From Gudongella sp049310905 (GTDB lineage Bacteria > Bacillota > Clostridia > Tissierellales > Tissierellaceae), in assembly GCF_049310905.1 (NCBI RefSeq), contig NZ_JBMEMN010000018.1, positions 1 to 60,549 of the forward strand: 60,549 bases of DNA. The letters are read 5' to 3'. The notes under the pieces are model-generated. The model was not told where the DNA came from. It did not search any database and saw only the letters and a program-made list of their open reading frames with translations. Every line of letters starts with the position of its first letter. The stretch's first letter is position 1. This document shows, one piece after another, positions 25,637-34,034 of the stretch. A program made the translations under genes and the position numbers.

Positions 25637-28594
25637 CTAAAGGGTGTCGTTGGTTTCTATTGGTGATGACGGCAATACAAGGTTACCTGATAAGTCTCTT
25701 ATATATGATGGTGAATCAATTACTCTTACTGCATATTCAGATTCAACTGATGTACTCTTAGGTGAAATAATAAGTGTATCAGGATAACTTGAATCCAAAG
25801 TTGTTGCATACTCATCTTCACTTAAGACCTTGTTGTCTGCAAGTCTTGTAACTTCAATGTCCCTTCTGTAAAGGCTAGCACCGTCATCCTCAAGATCCTC
25901 GCTAAATTCAATCTCCAGATTGCCGTTTCTGATGTCAACCCTTTTGCTTACTAGCATCGGAGCAACTTCATCATGAACGTCGAAGCCACCGTATGCAACA
26001 CCAGTGTCAATGGATGTTCTAATGTTATTCCTTCGTACAATTGAAGCATCCCCATCCTCTATGGTAGTAACTGATTCGCCAAGTATTATAGTAACAACAT
26101 TTGTTCCATCAGCTATGACTCTTGAAACATCTATACCATCAAAGTCAAAGTCAGTAACCGCTGCTTCGATGATGGGCATGTTGAATTTCACTTTAACAAC
26201 CTCTGGTTCAGTAAGAACTGCCTGCTTTCCAGGAATCGAGCTGTAGAAATCTACAACATTCGCTTCACCAGTGGAGCTTTCATCAAATTCCAAACTCAAT
26301 AGCAGTGGGTTAGTAAGATTTCCAGAAACGCTTCTAAGGCCAACAACTTCAAGTTTGGTTAGGTTATCTTCCATCCCAACCATTGTATCTTTTCCAGAAA
26401 TAGTATCTGGAAGAGTAAGGGTTAGAGTGTTTCCTGCATCATCAAGATATATATTTGTTCCTGAAGATAGTGGAAGCTCTGATCCATCGAATGTCATCAC
26501 ATAGTTGGATGTGTAGCTTGCACTTTGTCTGTCCATTTCCTTGTCAAACTCCATTACGATAATATTGCCATATCCTGTGTAGTTAAGGAGTCTTGGTCTT
26601 TCCAGATCCTTCATTTCAAGAGTGGTTCTGTAATCCTTGATTGTCGTACCCGATAAGTCCTTTACTCCTGATATGTCCAGTCTTAAATCTCCTGCCGGAA
26701 GCGTTGTATAGAGTTCGAGTGTAAACTCTCTGCCTTCTCCGGTTACCTGTCTGATAAATATGTTCCTGCCGCTTGAATCTCTCAAACTGTAATATGAGGT
26801 ATCATTAGCTTTTACATTCTTATTGTATGTTACCCTGATTGTTTTTCCATCCTCTGATACTATTGCACTTAAGACCTCGGGATCTCTGGTTTCATCCTTT
26901 GGAGTAAGTTTGAATTCCTTTATTTCCATCATATTGCCCCAATAGTCTGCAAAAGTGTTGACATAGAGGGAAATTTCCTTTGTAGGAAATGGCTGTTTTT
27001 CAAACAATCCCACTACCTTGTTTCCGTCAATTATAATTTCATCTGCATAGTTTATACTGGTGCCTTCCCTTTGGAATATATTGCTTCCCTGTGTTGCGGA
27101 AGGATCAATATCCTCTGAGAATACCAGTGTAACTCTTTCTGTTGTAACGTTTATACTGTCAACTGCAGGAGCAACTTTATCCCTGTCAACTTTAAACTGT
27201 CTGTAATCAACATTCATTCTCTTTCCTGAATAATCTTCCAGCCCGGAAGTCTCAATGGAATATGTTCCTGACTGAAGAACTGTACTGGTTGAACTGTAGC
27301 TTAAGGTTATGTGGTTATCCTCTAGTACAGGATTTCCAAGAGTGTTTGTCTGATTGAAGCTGAAGTTATTCATAGTTGGTATTGTTCTTATTGGCTCCGA
27401 GAAATATATTCTTATTCCCTTGTAACCAAGTACATCAATGCCTGTTACTCTAGGTGCGTCATCATCAGATGCACCAAATGCTTCGTTTATATCAATGGCT
27501 TCTCCTGATTCTGAAAGGATATTTGCAGCCTTGATTGTGTATTGGTTATTATCAGTCATTGTTCCATTAAGTACCAAGACGATTGTTCTGTCACTGTCTT
27601 CAAACCTTACATTGTTGATTGTACCTGCGCTTGTTGAATAATTGTAGGTTGATGATGCAAGTGTTGTATCAACTGCCTTGTTGAATTTGAGTTTAATCTC
27701 CTTAAGATTGTCTGCGTAAACATCCGTCAGATCAAACTGTATGCTGGAGATTCTAAATGACTTATAGGATGTTGCCTTTGTATCTGTATAGTATCTGTAT
27801 TCGTATTCACCTAAAACCAGTCCATCCACATCAAAGCTGAAATCCCCGTCAAGATCCAATGGAATATCATAGTTCTTTGCAGTTCCCTGAGATGTTGATT
27901 TGGGTCTTATGTTTAGTTGGAGTTCGTCTATTTCATCATCATTTACTCGTCCACTGAAGGTCACTCTATCGTTTCTTATAACTGTTGTTTCAGTAATATC
28001 TATTGGATTAAGTCCAAGCATAGCAGCAAGGGGAGTAGAACTCCCCTTCATGTTTAAGCTTAATGCATTTACAACCATTGCAGCTACTTGTCCTCTGTTA
28101 AGTGTGGCATCTTTTGAAAAGCTAAGACCTTTCATAATTCCGATACTCTGTGCAAAGGCGGGAACACCATGCCAGTCCTTTGCTTCTTCGTTGTATCCAA
28201 GTGATCTCAAGAGAACTGTCTGAAACTGCTGAACTGTAACACTTTCTGTGATACCAAATCTACCTGTGTTGTCACCTTGAATCAAACCTTCATCCCTTGC
28301 CCATAAGATATATGGGATGGCCCAGCCGTGCTCAGGTCTTAGATCTGGGAAGGTATTATTCGCGACATAAAATTCTGCCTCGTCCTCTTCACCGTATAGC
28401 CTTGAAATAAGTACTACCATTTCTTCTCTTTTGAGATTCTGTTCAAGCATAAGATCTCCGCTAGGAGTACCTCTTAACACACCCAAGTCCTTTAGGAAAT
28501 CACCTTCTTTGGTGTAGGGACTTGCTGCTGAAACCGGTGCTGCCAAACCCAGAAGCATTGTTAATGCAAGGGCTAAAGACAATATTTTTTTCAT
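25637..28594 (-). CDS. Large SLH-domain surface protein with Ig-like repeats
   Basis: 985 residues. Signal peptide (about 1-23), three N-terminal SLH repeats (about 28-70, 82-130 and 140-180; ILWARDEGLIQGDNTGRFGI, NRGQVAAMVVNAL), then a long array of beta-sandwich units. The array has repeated phrases such as ITLSYSSTSTVLQSGTYSI, VTLVFSEDIDPSA and IRVTYNKNVKAND, typical of SbsA Ig-like domains of S-layer proteins. It is a good candidate for a major S-layer or S-layer-associated protein. ATG start with AAGGAGG 9 nt upstream. No c-di-GMP aptamer is seen in its 150-bp divergent upstream region. Confidence 0.88.
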   Translation of the reverse strand: MKKILSLALALTMLLGLAAPVSAASPYTKEGDFLKDLGVLRGTPSGDLMLEQNLKREEMVVLISRLYGEEDEAEFYVANNTFPDLRPEHGWAIPYILWARDEGLIQGDNTGRFGITESVTVQQFQTVLLRSLGYNEEAKDWHGVPAFAQSIGIMKGLSFSKDATLNRGQVAAMVVNALSLNMKGSSTPLAAMLGLNPIDITETTVIRNDRVTFSGRVNDDEIDELQLNIRPKSTSQGTAKNYDIPLDLDGDFSFDVDGLVLGEYEYRYYTDTKATSYKSFRISSIQFDLTDVYADNLKEIKLKFNKAVDTTLASSTYNYSTSAGTINNVRFEDSDRTIVLVLNGTMTDNNQYTIKAANILSESGEAIDINEAFGASDDDAPRVTGIDVLGYKGIRIYFSEPIRTIPTMNNFSFNQTNTLGNPVLEDNHITLSYSSTSTVLQSGTYSIETSGLEDYSGKRMNVDYRQFKVDRDKVAPAVDSINVTTERVTLVFSEDIDPSATQGSNIFQREGTSINYADEIIIDGNKVVGLFEKQPFPTKEISLYVNTFADYWGNMMEIKEFKLTPKDETRDPEVLSAIVSEDGKTIRVTYNKNVKANDTSYYSLRDSSGRNIFIRQVTGEGREFTLELYTTLPAGDLRLDISGVKDLSGTTIKDYRTTLEMKDLERPRLLNYTGYGNIIVMEFDKEMDRQSASYTSNYVMTFDGSELPLSSGTNIYLDDAGNTLTLTLPDTISGKDTMVGMEDNLTKLEVVGLRSVSGNLTNPLLLSLEFDESSTGEANVVDFYSSIPGKQAVLTEPEVVKVKFNMPIIEAAVTDFDFDGIDVSRVIADGTNVVTIILGESVTTIEDGDASIVRRNNIRTSIDTGVAYGGFDVHDEVAPMLVSKRVDIRNGNLEIEFSEDLEDDGASLYRRDIEVTRLADNKVLSEDEYATTLDSSYPDTLIISPKSTSVESEYAVRVIDSPSYIRDLSGNLVLPSSPIETNDTL

Positions 28595-28631
28595 GGAATC
28601 AATCCTCCTTGTTCTTTATTCCTCATGATTG

Positions 28632-28637
28632 TATTAT
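28632..28637 (-). promoter_or_regulatory. -10 element of the large SLH protein gene
   Basis: TATAAT on the minus strand about 38 bp before the start codon, with TATCTT 17 bp upstream as a weak -35. Confidence 0.45.
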
Positions 28638-28707
28638 ACAATAAATAGAGGGTTAAAGATATTACAATTAGGTTAAAGAGCTTATGATATTAATTTAGCT
28701 AGGTTTT

Positions 28708-28732
28708 GCTAATTTACTCAAATTTTGGGTAT
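28708..28732 (+). promoter_or_regulatory. Promoter-like GCTAAT-N13-GGGTAT
   Basis: GCTAAT (28708-28713) and GGGTAT (28727-28732) with a 13-bp spacer, 22 bp before the mscS start. It belongs to the sigma-B-like motif set; the short distance would give a leader of only about 15 nt. Confidence 0.35.
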
Positions 28733-28754
28733 ACGAAATTAAGGAGGGATGCTT

Positions 28755-29549
28755 ATGGAAAATATATTAAACTCAATGGTAATACCATTTGTAAAAAACG
28801 TAGCATTGTCAATAATTGTACTATTGGTTGGACTTGTTGTGATCAGAAGGATTACAGAGTTTGTAGGGAAACAGGTTGAAAGGTCAAAGATGGATGATAC
28901 ACTTAAACCTTTTATGATGTCACTAATAGGTGGAATCCTGAAGGTATTGTTGCTTATCAGTGTAGTTGGAATTCTTGGAGTTGAAACTTCATCATTTGTT
29001 GCTGTCCTTGCTGCTGCAGGTTTTGCTATAGGCCTTGCATTTCAGGGATCGCTTTCAAACTTTGCAGGTGGAGTACTTCTACTGATAGTAAGACCAATCA
29101 AGGTTGGGGATTACATCGAATCAAATGGCTTTGGCGGAACAGTTGAGGCAATCGATATACTTAACACAACTTTAAAGACTCCTGACAACAAGGTGGTATA
29201 TATTCCAAATGGAGACCTGTCAAACTCTAGTATAGTCAATTATTCAATAAAGGAAACAAGGAGAGTTGACTGGAAATTTGGTGTAGGATATGAGCAGGAT
29301 GGAGACAAGGTAAAGAGAGTTCTTAATGAAATCGTAACTGCACACCCACTTGTTCTCAAAGATCCGGAGGTGTTTGTAAGGATGAGCGAACACGGCGACA
29401 GCGCTGTAGTATTCACTGCAAGAGCATGGGTAAATGCACCGGATTATTTTACGGTTTTCTTTGATGTTATGGAGACAGTAAAGAAGAGATTCGATGAGGA
29501 AGGAATTTCAATTCCATATCCTCAAATGGATCTTCATATGCCGAAGTAG
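28755..29549 (+). CDS. MscS-family mechanosensitive channel
   Basis: 264 residues, the compact MscS size. Three helices are seen at about 10-30, 58-78 and 85-110. The pore-lining helix 3 carries the small-residue pattern AAAGFAIGLAFQGSLSNFAGG. The beta domain follows (VGDYIESNGFGGTVEAI, VYIPNGDLSNSSI), then the alpha/beta domain. It releases osmolytes when membrane tension rises. The ATG at 28755 lies 7 nt after GGAGG; the earlier in-frame ATG at 28749 touches the ribosome binding site and is unlikely to be used. Confidence 0.92.
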   Translation: MENILNSMVIPFVKNVALSIIVLLVGLVVIRRITEFVGKQVERSKMDDTLKPFMMSLIGGILKVLLLISVVGILGVETSSFVAVLAAAGFAIGLAFQGSLSNFAGGVLLLIVRPIKVGDYIESNGFGGTVEAIDILNTTLKTPDNKVVYIPNGDLSNSSIVNYSIKETRRVDWKFGVGYEQDGDKVKRVLNEIVTAHPLVLKDPEVFVRMSEHGDSAVVFTARAWVNAPDYFTVFFDVMETVKKRFDEEGISIPYPQMDLHMPK

Positions 29550-29555
29550 ATCATT

Positions 29556-29580
29556 AGGGCAGGGGAACCTGCTCTTTTTT
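29556..29580 (+). terminator. Rho-independent terminator
   Basis: GGGCAGG-ggaa-CCTGCTC stem with one G-U pair followed by TTTTTT. Confidence 0.75.
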
Positions 29581-29677
29581 GTTATCCTTTTTTAATCCCT
29601 TTGTCATTTTTCTGTCACCTCTTATCATTCTCTCGTTGGTATAATTAAGTTGTCAAAATCACTAAGGAGGGAACAAA

Positions 29678-30655
29678 ATGACAAATATGAAAAGAGTCTT
29701 ATCTCTTGTACTAATCCAAGTAATGGTCCTTACAGGAGGAACAATGGGATTTGCAAATGAGATGGATGAAACAGATGTTGAACCAATATCAGCACCAGTT
29801 GAAGAGCAGGAATTTGAATATATAAGGTTTGAAGGGGAAGTTGAGGAAGTTGATGAAGGTGACGACAATTTTAGAATCCTTGTTAAAAGGGATACGGAGG
29901 AAGGACTTGACGCCCTATATGCATATATCCACGAAGATATGCTTCTATTAAGTGAAAAGAATATGGATGCTGCAGTTAAAGAGGATATCGAAGTAGGAAT
30001 GGATGTTTCAGTAATCTATCATAAGACAACTGTTATGGCTTTAAGCTATCCGCCACTTCTTGGACCGGATGTAGTTGTTCTTCATGACGGAGAGGAGCAT
30101 TCAACATATGTTGAATATTTTAATGAGGATCTTTTAAGTGCAGACGGGTCCCTTGTTTTGAATATAGCAGAAGAAACAGAGATTATTGATTTTGAGGGCA
30201 ATGCATTAACAGAAGAGGATTTATATGAAAGAGATCTTGTAATATTCTATTCAATAGTTCTTGAAAGCTATCCTGCACAGACAACTCCACACAAGATTAT
30301 TGTGATGCCTGAAAGAGAAGAGGAGACTCCAAATGCAGCAATAATTCTTACAGAAGAGGTAATAACAACTGATGAAGGTGTTAGGATGATTCCTTTAAGA
30401 ATGGTTGCAGAAGCTTTGGAATTTGAGGTGACTTGGGATGCTACTGATAAATCAGTGGAAGTTGTAAAGGGACCTAACTGGTCGACTCTTACAATAGGAA
30501 GAAATGTATATAATTTTGCAAAAATGCTTGTTAAGCTTGAGTCAGCTCCGGTTCTTGTAGATGGAAGCACTTATGTGCCAATGTCTTTTGTAGAGCAGGT
30601 ACTTCAGGCAAATGTTGAAATAAATGAAAATGGAAGCGTGATAATAACTGAATAG
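29678..30655 (+). CDS. Secreted protein with C-terminal copper-amine-oxidase-N-like domain
   Basis: 325 residues. Signal peptide (about 1-26), an unrecognised N-terminal region (about 35-210) with OB-like beta pattern (FEGEVEEVDEGDDNFRILV), and a C-terminal copper amine oxidase N-like domain (about 220-325; IPLRMVAEALEFEVTW, VDGSTYVPMSFVEQVL). Such stalk domains are common on exported clostridial proteins and have no oxidase activity. It is flanked by terminators, so it is monocistronic. A sequence TGGTATAAT about 35-43 bp upstream of the start is a probable extended -10. Confidence 0.8.
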   Translation: MTNMKRVLSLVLIQVMVLTGGTMGFANEMDETDVEPISAPVEEQEFEYIRFEGEVEEVDEGDDNFRILVKRDTEEGLDALYAYIHEDMLLLSEKNMDAAVKEDIEVGMDVSVIYHKTTVMALSYPPLLGPDVVVLHDGEEHSTYVEYFNEDLLSADGSLVLNIAEETEIIDFEGNALTEEDLYERDLVIFYSIVLESYPAQTTPHKIIVMPEREEETPNAAIILTEEVITTDEGVRMIPLRMVAEALEFEVTWDATDKSVEVVKGPNWSTLTIGRNVYNFAKMLVKLESAPVLVDGSTYVPMSFVEQVLQANVEINENGSVIITE

Positions 30656-30669
30656 TTTCTCCTTATAAT

Positions 30670-30708
30670 CCGACTGGAATATTACAATTATATTTCAGTC
30701 GGCCTTTT
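30670..30708 (+). terminator. Rho-independent terminator
   Basis: CCGACTG (30670-30676) pairs with CAGTCGG (30696-30702), extended by AATAT/ATATT inside, and TTTT follows. Confidence 0.75.
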
Positions 30709-30713
30709 GTTGT

Positions 30714-30738
30714 GGTAGCACAAGATAGTATTGGGTAT
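30714..30738 (+). promoter_or_regulatory. Promoter-like GGTAGC-N13-GGGTAT
   Basis: GGTAGC (30714-30719) and GGGTAT (30733-30738) with a 13-bp spacer, 43 bp before the gene at 30781. Confidence 0.4.
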
Positions 30739-30780
30739 CTATATTATGCGAAGATGATATAAAAAAAGGAGGTCTTTGAG

Positions 30781-31719
30781 ATGAAAGTATGGAGCCGCGG
30801 GTTGGCGATATTGCTTGCGGGAGTTTTAATTCTTGGTAGTGGAGCTGCTTATGCAGTAAGCCCAAATGCGATTGCCAAAGAGAAGATGAATCCTGGTAGA
30901 ATGAAGGCGATGGAGAAGATAGGCAATTTGATGGAAGTGATGACTGGAATTGTCGATGATGTTGAGGTCGATATCTTTTCAATGGAAAATGGCAATGTTG
31001 GATTGATTGAAGGTCGGATTGATATCAATGAAAAGAAATACGACTTTGAGGACTTTATGGGCAACACAAAGCTTAAGGTCAAGCTTAACAATGTGACAGT
31101 AAACATTGACTCTGAAGGAAATTTCAGTCAACCGATGCCAATGTGGAAAATAGAACCATTAAGTGTTAGAGTTTATATGGGCAAGATTCTGGTTTATTCC
31201 AATGTAGAAGATGATCTTGATGAGATTAGGGATGAGATAGATCTCGAAAGAGCACTGGATAGGGCAGAAGCAGCTATAGATAAGCTTCCGGAGGATTTGG
31301 ATGACTTGACCATTGAGGATATTAATCTTGTGGAAAGAGCAAGAATTGCAGTAGATATCCTAGGTGAAGTAGTGGAAAGAGACTCAGATGAAGAAGATAT
31401 ATATGAGAGTTATCTAGTAATTGTTGAAGACGCTGAGGATATGATTAGAGACATTCTAGAAGAGCTAATTGAATGGGAAATCGACCTGGACGAAACAGCA
31501 GTAGACTCAGGAATGTATTATGGCAAGCTTTTAATTAACAGAAGCATATCCGAAGAATTGTTGGTAATTGTAGACTTTGATGATGTTGATGCAGATGATA
31601 TGGAGCTTGAGATTGCTCCAAACGGTCATGTATGGTTCCAGACTGATGAAACCGATTTTGAAGTACGTGTAGAATTGGATGGAGTAGAGATAGAAGAATT
31701 GACAGTAGACTTTGATTAA
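30781..31719 (+). CDS. Exported protein of unknown function
   Basis: 312 residues, not recognised. A signal peptide (about 1-22, cleaved after AYA) is followed by a mixed beta region (about 45-125; YDFEDFMGNTKLKVKLNNV), an acidic helical segment (about 140-230; LDRAEAAIDKLPEDLDDL) and a C-terminal beta region. Overall charge is strongly negative, as in other exported proteins of this window. AAAGGAGG precedes the ATG. Own promoter-like element and terminator make it monocistronic. Confidence 0.75.
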   Translation: MKVWSRGLAILLAGVLILGSGAAYAVSPNAIAKEKMNPGRMKAMEKIGNLMEVMTGIVDDVEVDIFSMENGNVGLIEGRIDINEKKYDFEDFMGNTKLKVKLNNVTVNIDSEGNFSQPMPMWKIEPLSVRVYMGKILVYSNVEDDLDEIRDEIDLERALDRAEAAIDKLPEDLDDLTIEDINLVERARIAVDILGEVVERDSDEEDIYESYLVIVEDAEDMIRDILEELIEWEIDLDETAVDSGMYYGKLLINRSISEELLVIVDFDDVDADDMELEIAPNGHVWFQTDETDFEVRVELDGVEIEELTVDFD

Positions 31720-31726
31720 TACAATC

Positions 31727-31755
31727 AATCCCCTCTTAAGTGAGGGGATTTTTTT
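31727..31755 (+). terminator. Rho-independent terminator
   Basis: AATCCCCTC (31727-31735) pairs with GAGGGGATT (31742-31750) and a T-run follows. Confidence 0.85.
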
Positions 31756-31757
31756 CT

Positions 31758-31782
31758 GGTAACTCTTTAACGCAATGGGTAT
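31758..31782 (+). promoter_or_regulatory. Promoter-like GGTAAC-N13-GGGTAT
   Basis: GGTAAC (31758-31763), 13-bp spacer, GGGTAT (31777-31782; the hexamer TATAAT overlaps), 35 bp before the degenerate GGDEF gene. Closest match in the window to the shared motif. Confidence 0.5.
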
Positions 31783-31816
31783 AATGTTCTTAAGGGTTAA
31801 ATGAGGAGGTTATGCC

Positions 31817-32374
31817 ATGGAATTGTCAAAGGATGTCTTGTTGAAGGAAATTCAGGATTTACGGGATGAAAACAAGAGATTGAGAAAGCAGATGGAGGAG
31901 TTAAATACCAGAGACCGACTTACAGGGCTGCTAAACAGAGGGGCTCTCTATGAAAGGCTTGAGTATGAAGCTGTTCGGACTGCAAGAGGTCAATCCTATC
32001 TAAGTCTTTTGCTTATAAGGATATCGGATTTCAAAGCTCTTGTTGAAGAGCATGGAAGGGATACGGCAGATGTTCTTGTCAAGTTGATGAGTCAGGCTAT
32101 TTCCGAATCTGTAAGATCTGTTGATATTGTTGGAAGATATGAAGACGGAGGCTTTTTATTGCTATTGCCTGATGTTCAGCCAAACAAGGGAGCGATAGTT
32201 TCAGAGAGGTTGAAAAAAGCCATAGACAAGCAGATCAGCCCCATGGGAATAAGAATCAAGTACAGTGTTGGAGTTAGACTGTACAAAGGAGAACCAATAA
32301 ATGAGCTTTTAAGCGAGATTGAAAAGCTTGCTGCCAGCTCTGAGGTAGAGGGAATTGGAAGAGCGCACAGGTAA
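31817..32374 (+). CDS. Degenerate GGDEF-domain protein with intact I-site
   Basis: 185 residues: an N-terminal coiled coil (about 5-33) and one GGDEF domain opened by DRLTGLLNR. The signature is altered to EDGGF (YEDGGFLLLL) and the metal-binding Asp near FK is replaced (LIRISDFKAL), so cyclase activity is unlikely. RSVD stands exactly five residues before the signature, where canonical cyclases carry the RxxD inhibitory c-di-GMP-binding I-site. It may therefore be a c-di-GMP receptor. It is transcribed alone and converges with the riboswitch-controlled SLH-CAP gene. RBS GAGGAGG. Confidence 0.85.
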   Translation: MELSKDVLLKEIQDLRDENKRLRKQMEELNTRDRLTGLLNRGALYERLEYEAVRTARGQSYLSLLLIRISDFKALVEEHGRDTADVLVKLMSQAISESVRSVDIVGRYEDGGFLLLLPDVQPNKGAIVSERLKKAIDKQISPMGIRIKYSVGVRLYKGEPINELLSEIEKLAASSEVEGIGRAHR

Positions 32375-32395
32375 TTATTCTTATTTAGCATATAA

Positions 32396-32427
32396 AAAGA
32401 CCGAGAGATTTAAACTTCTCGGTCTTT
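32396..32427. terminator. Bidirectional terminator
   Basis: AAGACCGAGA and its complement form a stem (32397-32406, 32417-32426). Flanking A- and T-runs serve the two convergent genes. Confidence 0.8.
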
Positions 32428-32440
32428 AAAAGCTTTTTGA

Positions 32441-33448
32441 CTAATTTATAAACATCTGTGTCCAATAGATTCTTCCATTGTCGTTGTATACCCCGACGCC
32501 AAGGTTTCCGAAATTAGTGCTCATAATGTTCTTACGGTGACCTGGTGAGTCCATCCATGCCTGAACAACTATCTCCGGTGTTGGCTGTCCCATTGCAATA
32601 TTTTCTCCAGCATATCTGTAGCTTATTCCAAACTCTTTCATCATTTCAAATGGAGACCCGTAGTTTGGAGAAGTATGTGAAAAGTAATCATAAATTGCCA
32701 TATCTTTTGACTTTTCATAGGCTACCTTCGACAGTTCAGCATGCAATTTCAATGGTTTTATGCCTTCTGCTGCTCTTTCGATATTTACAAGATCAAGAAT
32801 TCTCTGGTTGTAGTCAACAGTTGTCTTAACCTCGGGAAGTGCCCTGTACTGCTCGTACTTGATTCTTAGAAGGACAGTTGCGGCCTCACTTCTGGTAAGG
32901 GTGCTGTTGCCTCTAAATGCACCATCCACATACCCAGTAAGGATTCCACTTGAATAGGAGTTAAGTACCGCATTTTTGGTTTCCGAACTACCCAGAGATG
33001 ATATTTCCCAGATATCCTTAATGAGCTGCTCGTATTGTGGCAAATCTGCCTGTGGTCTGTAATTTTGGTGGTCCAGTACATTTGATACTATTCTTGCCAT
33101 GTTGTATCTTGATATTGGTGAATTAGGATTTGCTGATGTTTCTTTGCATGCTATTCCAAGTGAAATAGCCTTGCTTATGTATCCGTCTGCCCAGTGTGTT
33201 CCCTTTGAAGGGATATCTTTGTAGCCAAGTATTGACATTGTTGACTTTATAAACTCAGCTGTAGTTATTGTGTTTTGTGGTCTGAAGGTACTGTCCGGAT
33301 ATCCCTGGATTGCACCCTCTCTAATAAGCAAGGTTATATTTTCGTGGTACCAGTCATTTGTATTCACATCACTGAAGCTTGCTGCCTCAGCCTTGAGTGG
33401 TTGTATTACTATTATAATGGCTAGAATAAGGCCAAGAATTTTTCTCAT
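32441..33448 (-). CDS. SLH-domain and CAP (SCP/PR1-like) surface protein
   Basis: 335 residues. Signal peptide (about 1-22), three SLH repeats (about 24-65, 85-130 and 150-195; TNDWYHENITLLIREGAIQG, GYVDGAFRGNSTLTRSEAA), then a CAP domain (about 210-335) with the bacterial motifs LVNIERAAEG, YFSHTSPNYGSP, YAGENIA, WMDSPGHRKNIM. Bacterial CAP proteins bind ligands or metals; enzymatic roles are unproven. The ATG at 33448 has GGGAG 10 nt upstream; the in-frame GTG at 33457 would almost touch it. A c-di-GMP-I riboswitch and a leader ORF precede it, so its display should follow c-di-GMP level. Confidence 0.9.
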   Translation of the reverse strand: MRKILGLILAIIIVIQPLKAEAASFSDVNTNDWYHENITLLIREGAIQGYPDSTFRPQNTITTAEFIKSTMSILGYKDIPSKGTHWADGYISKAISLGIACKETSANPNSPISRYNMARIVSNVLDHQNYRPQADLPQYEQLIKDIWEISSLGSSETKNAVLNSYSSGILTGYVDGAFRGNSTLTRSEAATVLLRIKYEQYRALPEVKTTVDYNQRILDLVNIERAAEGIKPLKLHAELSKVAYEKSKDMAIYDYFSHTSPNYGSPFEMMKEFGISYRYAGENIAMGQPTPEIVVQAWMDSPGHRKNIMSTNFGNLGVGVYNDNGRIYWTQMFIN

Positions 33449-33453
33449 TATTA

Positions 33454-33558
33454 TCACACTCCCGTTTGTATTTTATCATTCTGTAAAACTACTTTCAATT
33501 CAAAATTTGCACAAATAAAAAACAAATACTGTGAAAGGTTCGTAGCTATCCTCTTCAT
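33454..33558 (-). CDS. 34-residue leader ORF between riboswitch and SLH-CAP gene
   Basis: ATG at 33558-33556, 34 codons, TGA at 33456-33454, five bases before the SLH-CAP ATG. Its ribosome binding site AAAGGAGAG (33573-33565) has ideal 6-nt spacing and lies inside the 3' end of the c-di-GMP-I aptamer. The spacer contains the P1 3' strand. The peptide (MKRIATNLSQYLFF...) has a hydrophobic centre. No family is recognised. It may be an incidental ORF, or a leader that couples riboswitch state to translation of the downstream gene. Confidence 0.45.
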   Translation of the reverse strand: MKRIATNLSQYLFFICANFELKVVLQNDKIQTGV

Positions 33559-33559
33559 T

Positions 33560-33640
33560 GTAAACTCTCCTTTCGGTAGCTGGCTGCCTTTTCAGGCCCT
33601 GTAGCTTTGCGTCCCTTCCTCTCGGTAGGTTTGCCTTTAC
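33560..33640 (-). promoter_or_regulatory. c-di-GMP-I (GEMM-I) riboswitch aptamer
   Basis: On the minus strand GTAAAGGCAAACC, a short CCGAGAGG hairpin, GGGACGCAAAGC, a GGCCTGAAAAGGC stem and a GCTACCGAAAGG segment follow the family order. P1 is GTAAA (33640-33636) with TTTAC (33564-33560). No clear terminator lies between aptamer and gene; a ribosome binding site within the aptamer suggests control of translation instead. Confidence 0.9.
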
Positions 33641-33713
33641 GTTTGACAGTATACAAAAGGATTGACCTTTTTGTATTTGTCATAGTGGGTTGCTATTTAA
33701 TTATTATCTTTAT

Positions 33714-33745
33714 TATACCACGATGGAACATAAAATCAATTATGT
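33714..33745 (-). promoter_or_regulatory. Promoter for the riboswitch-SLH-CAP transcript
   Basis: On the minus strand a TTGATT-like -35 is followed after about 16 bp by TATAAT within an extended TGGTATAAT, about 75 nt upstream of the aptamer. Confidence 0.6.
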
Positions 33746-33844
33746 AAACTAAATGTAACAATTGAAAAGACAATTAATATCTAAGGTCTAAGAATTTCTA
33801 GTTAACAATAAACAACGAACAACTTAGAACCAAGAACTAAAAGC

Positions 33845-33909
33845 GAGATGTCTCGACAAGCTCGACATGACAGGTTTTATTGTCTTCCCGACCGAAGTGG
33901 AGGGATCTA
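33845..33909 (+). repeat. Hairpin repeat of the 42-43 kb family (divergent copy)
   Basis: An AGATGTCTCGAC-type left part and a right end CCGAAGTGGAGGGATCT. The right end matches that of the copy at 43348-43399. The two ends are roughly complementary. The surrounding 33.77-33.97 kb holds no gene. Confidence 0.6.
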
Positions 33910-33972
33910 GAACCTAACTGGGTATTGCGAAAGATTCTTCACTGTCTATTATACGGTGTTCATTAGCCTATC

Positions 33973-34001
33973 TTGCTTTGCAATATAAGCTATGCCATAA
34001 T
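33973..34001 (+). promoter_or_regulatory. Promoter of the RocB-like gene
   Basis: TTGCTT (33973-33978), 17-bp spacer, CATAAT (33996-34001) with TG one base before it, 33 bp before the start. Confidence 0.5.
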
Positions 34002-34034
34002 AGAGATAGAATTCGTTAACGGAGGTTGTTGCTA

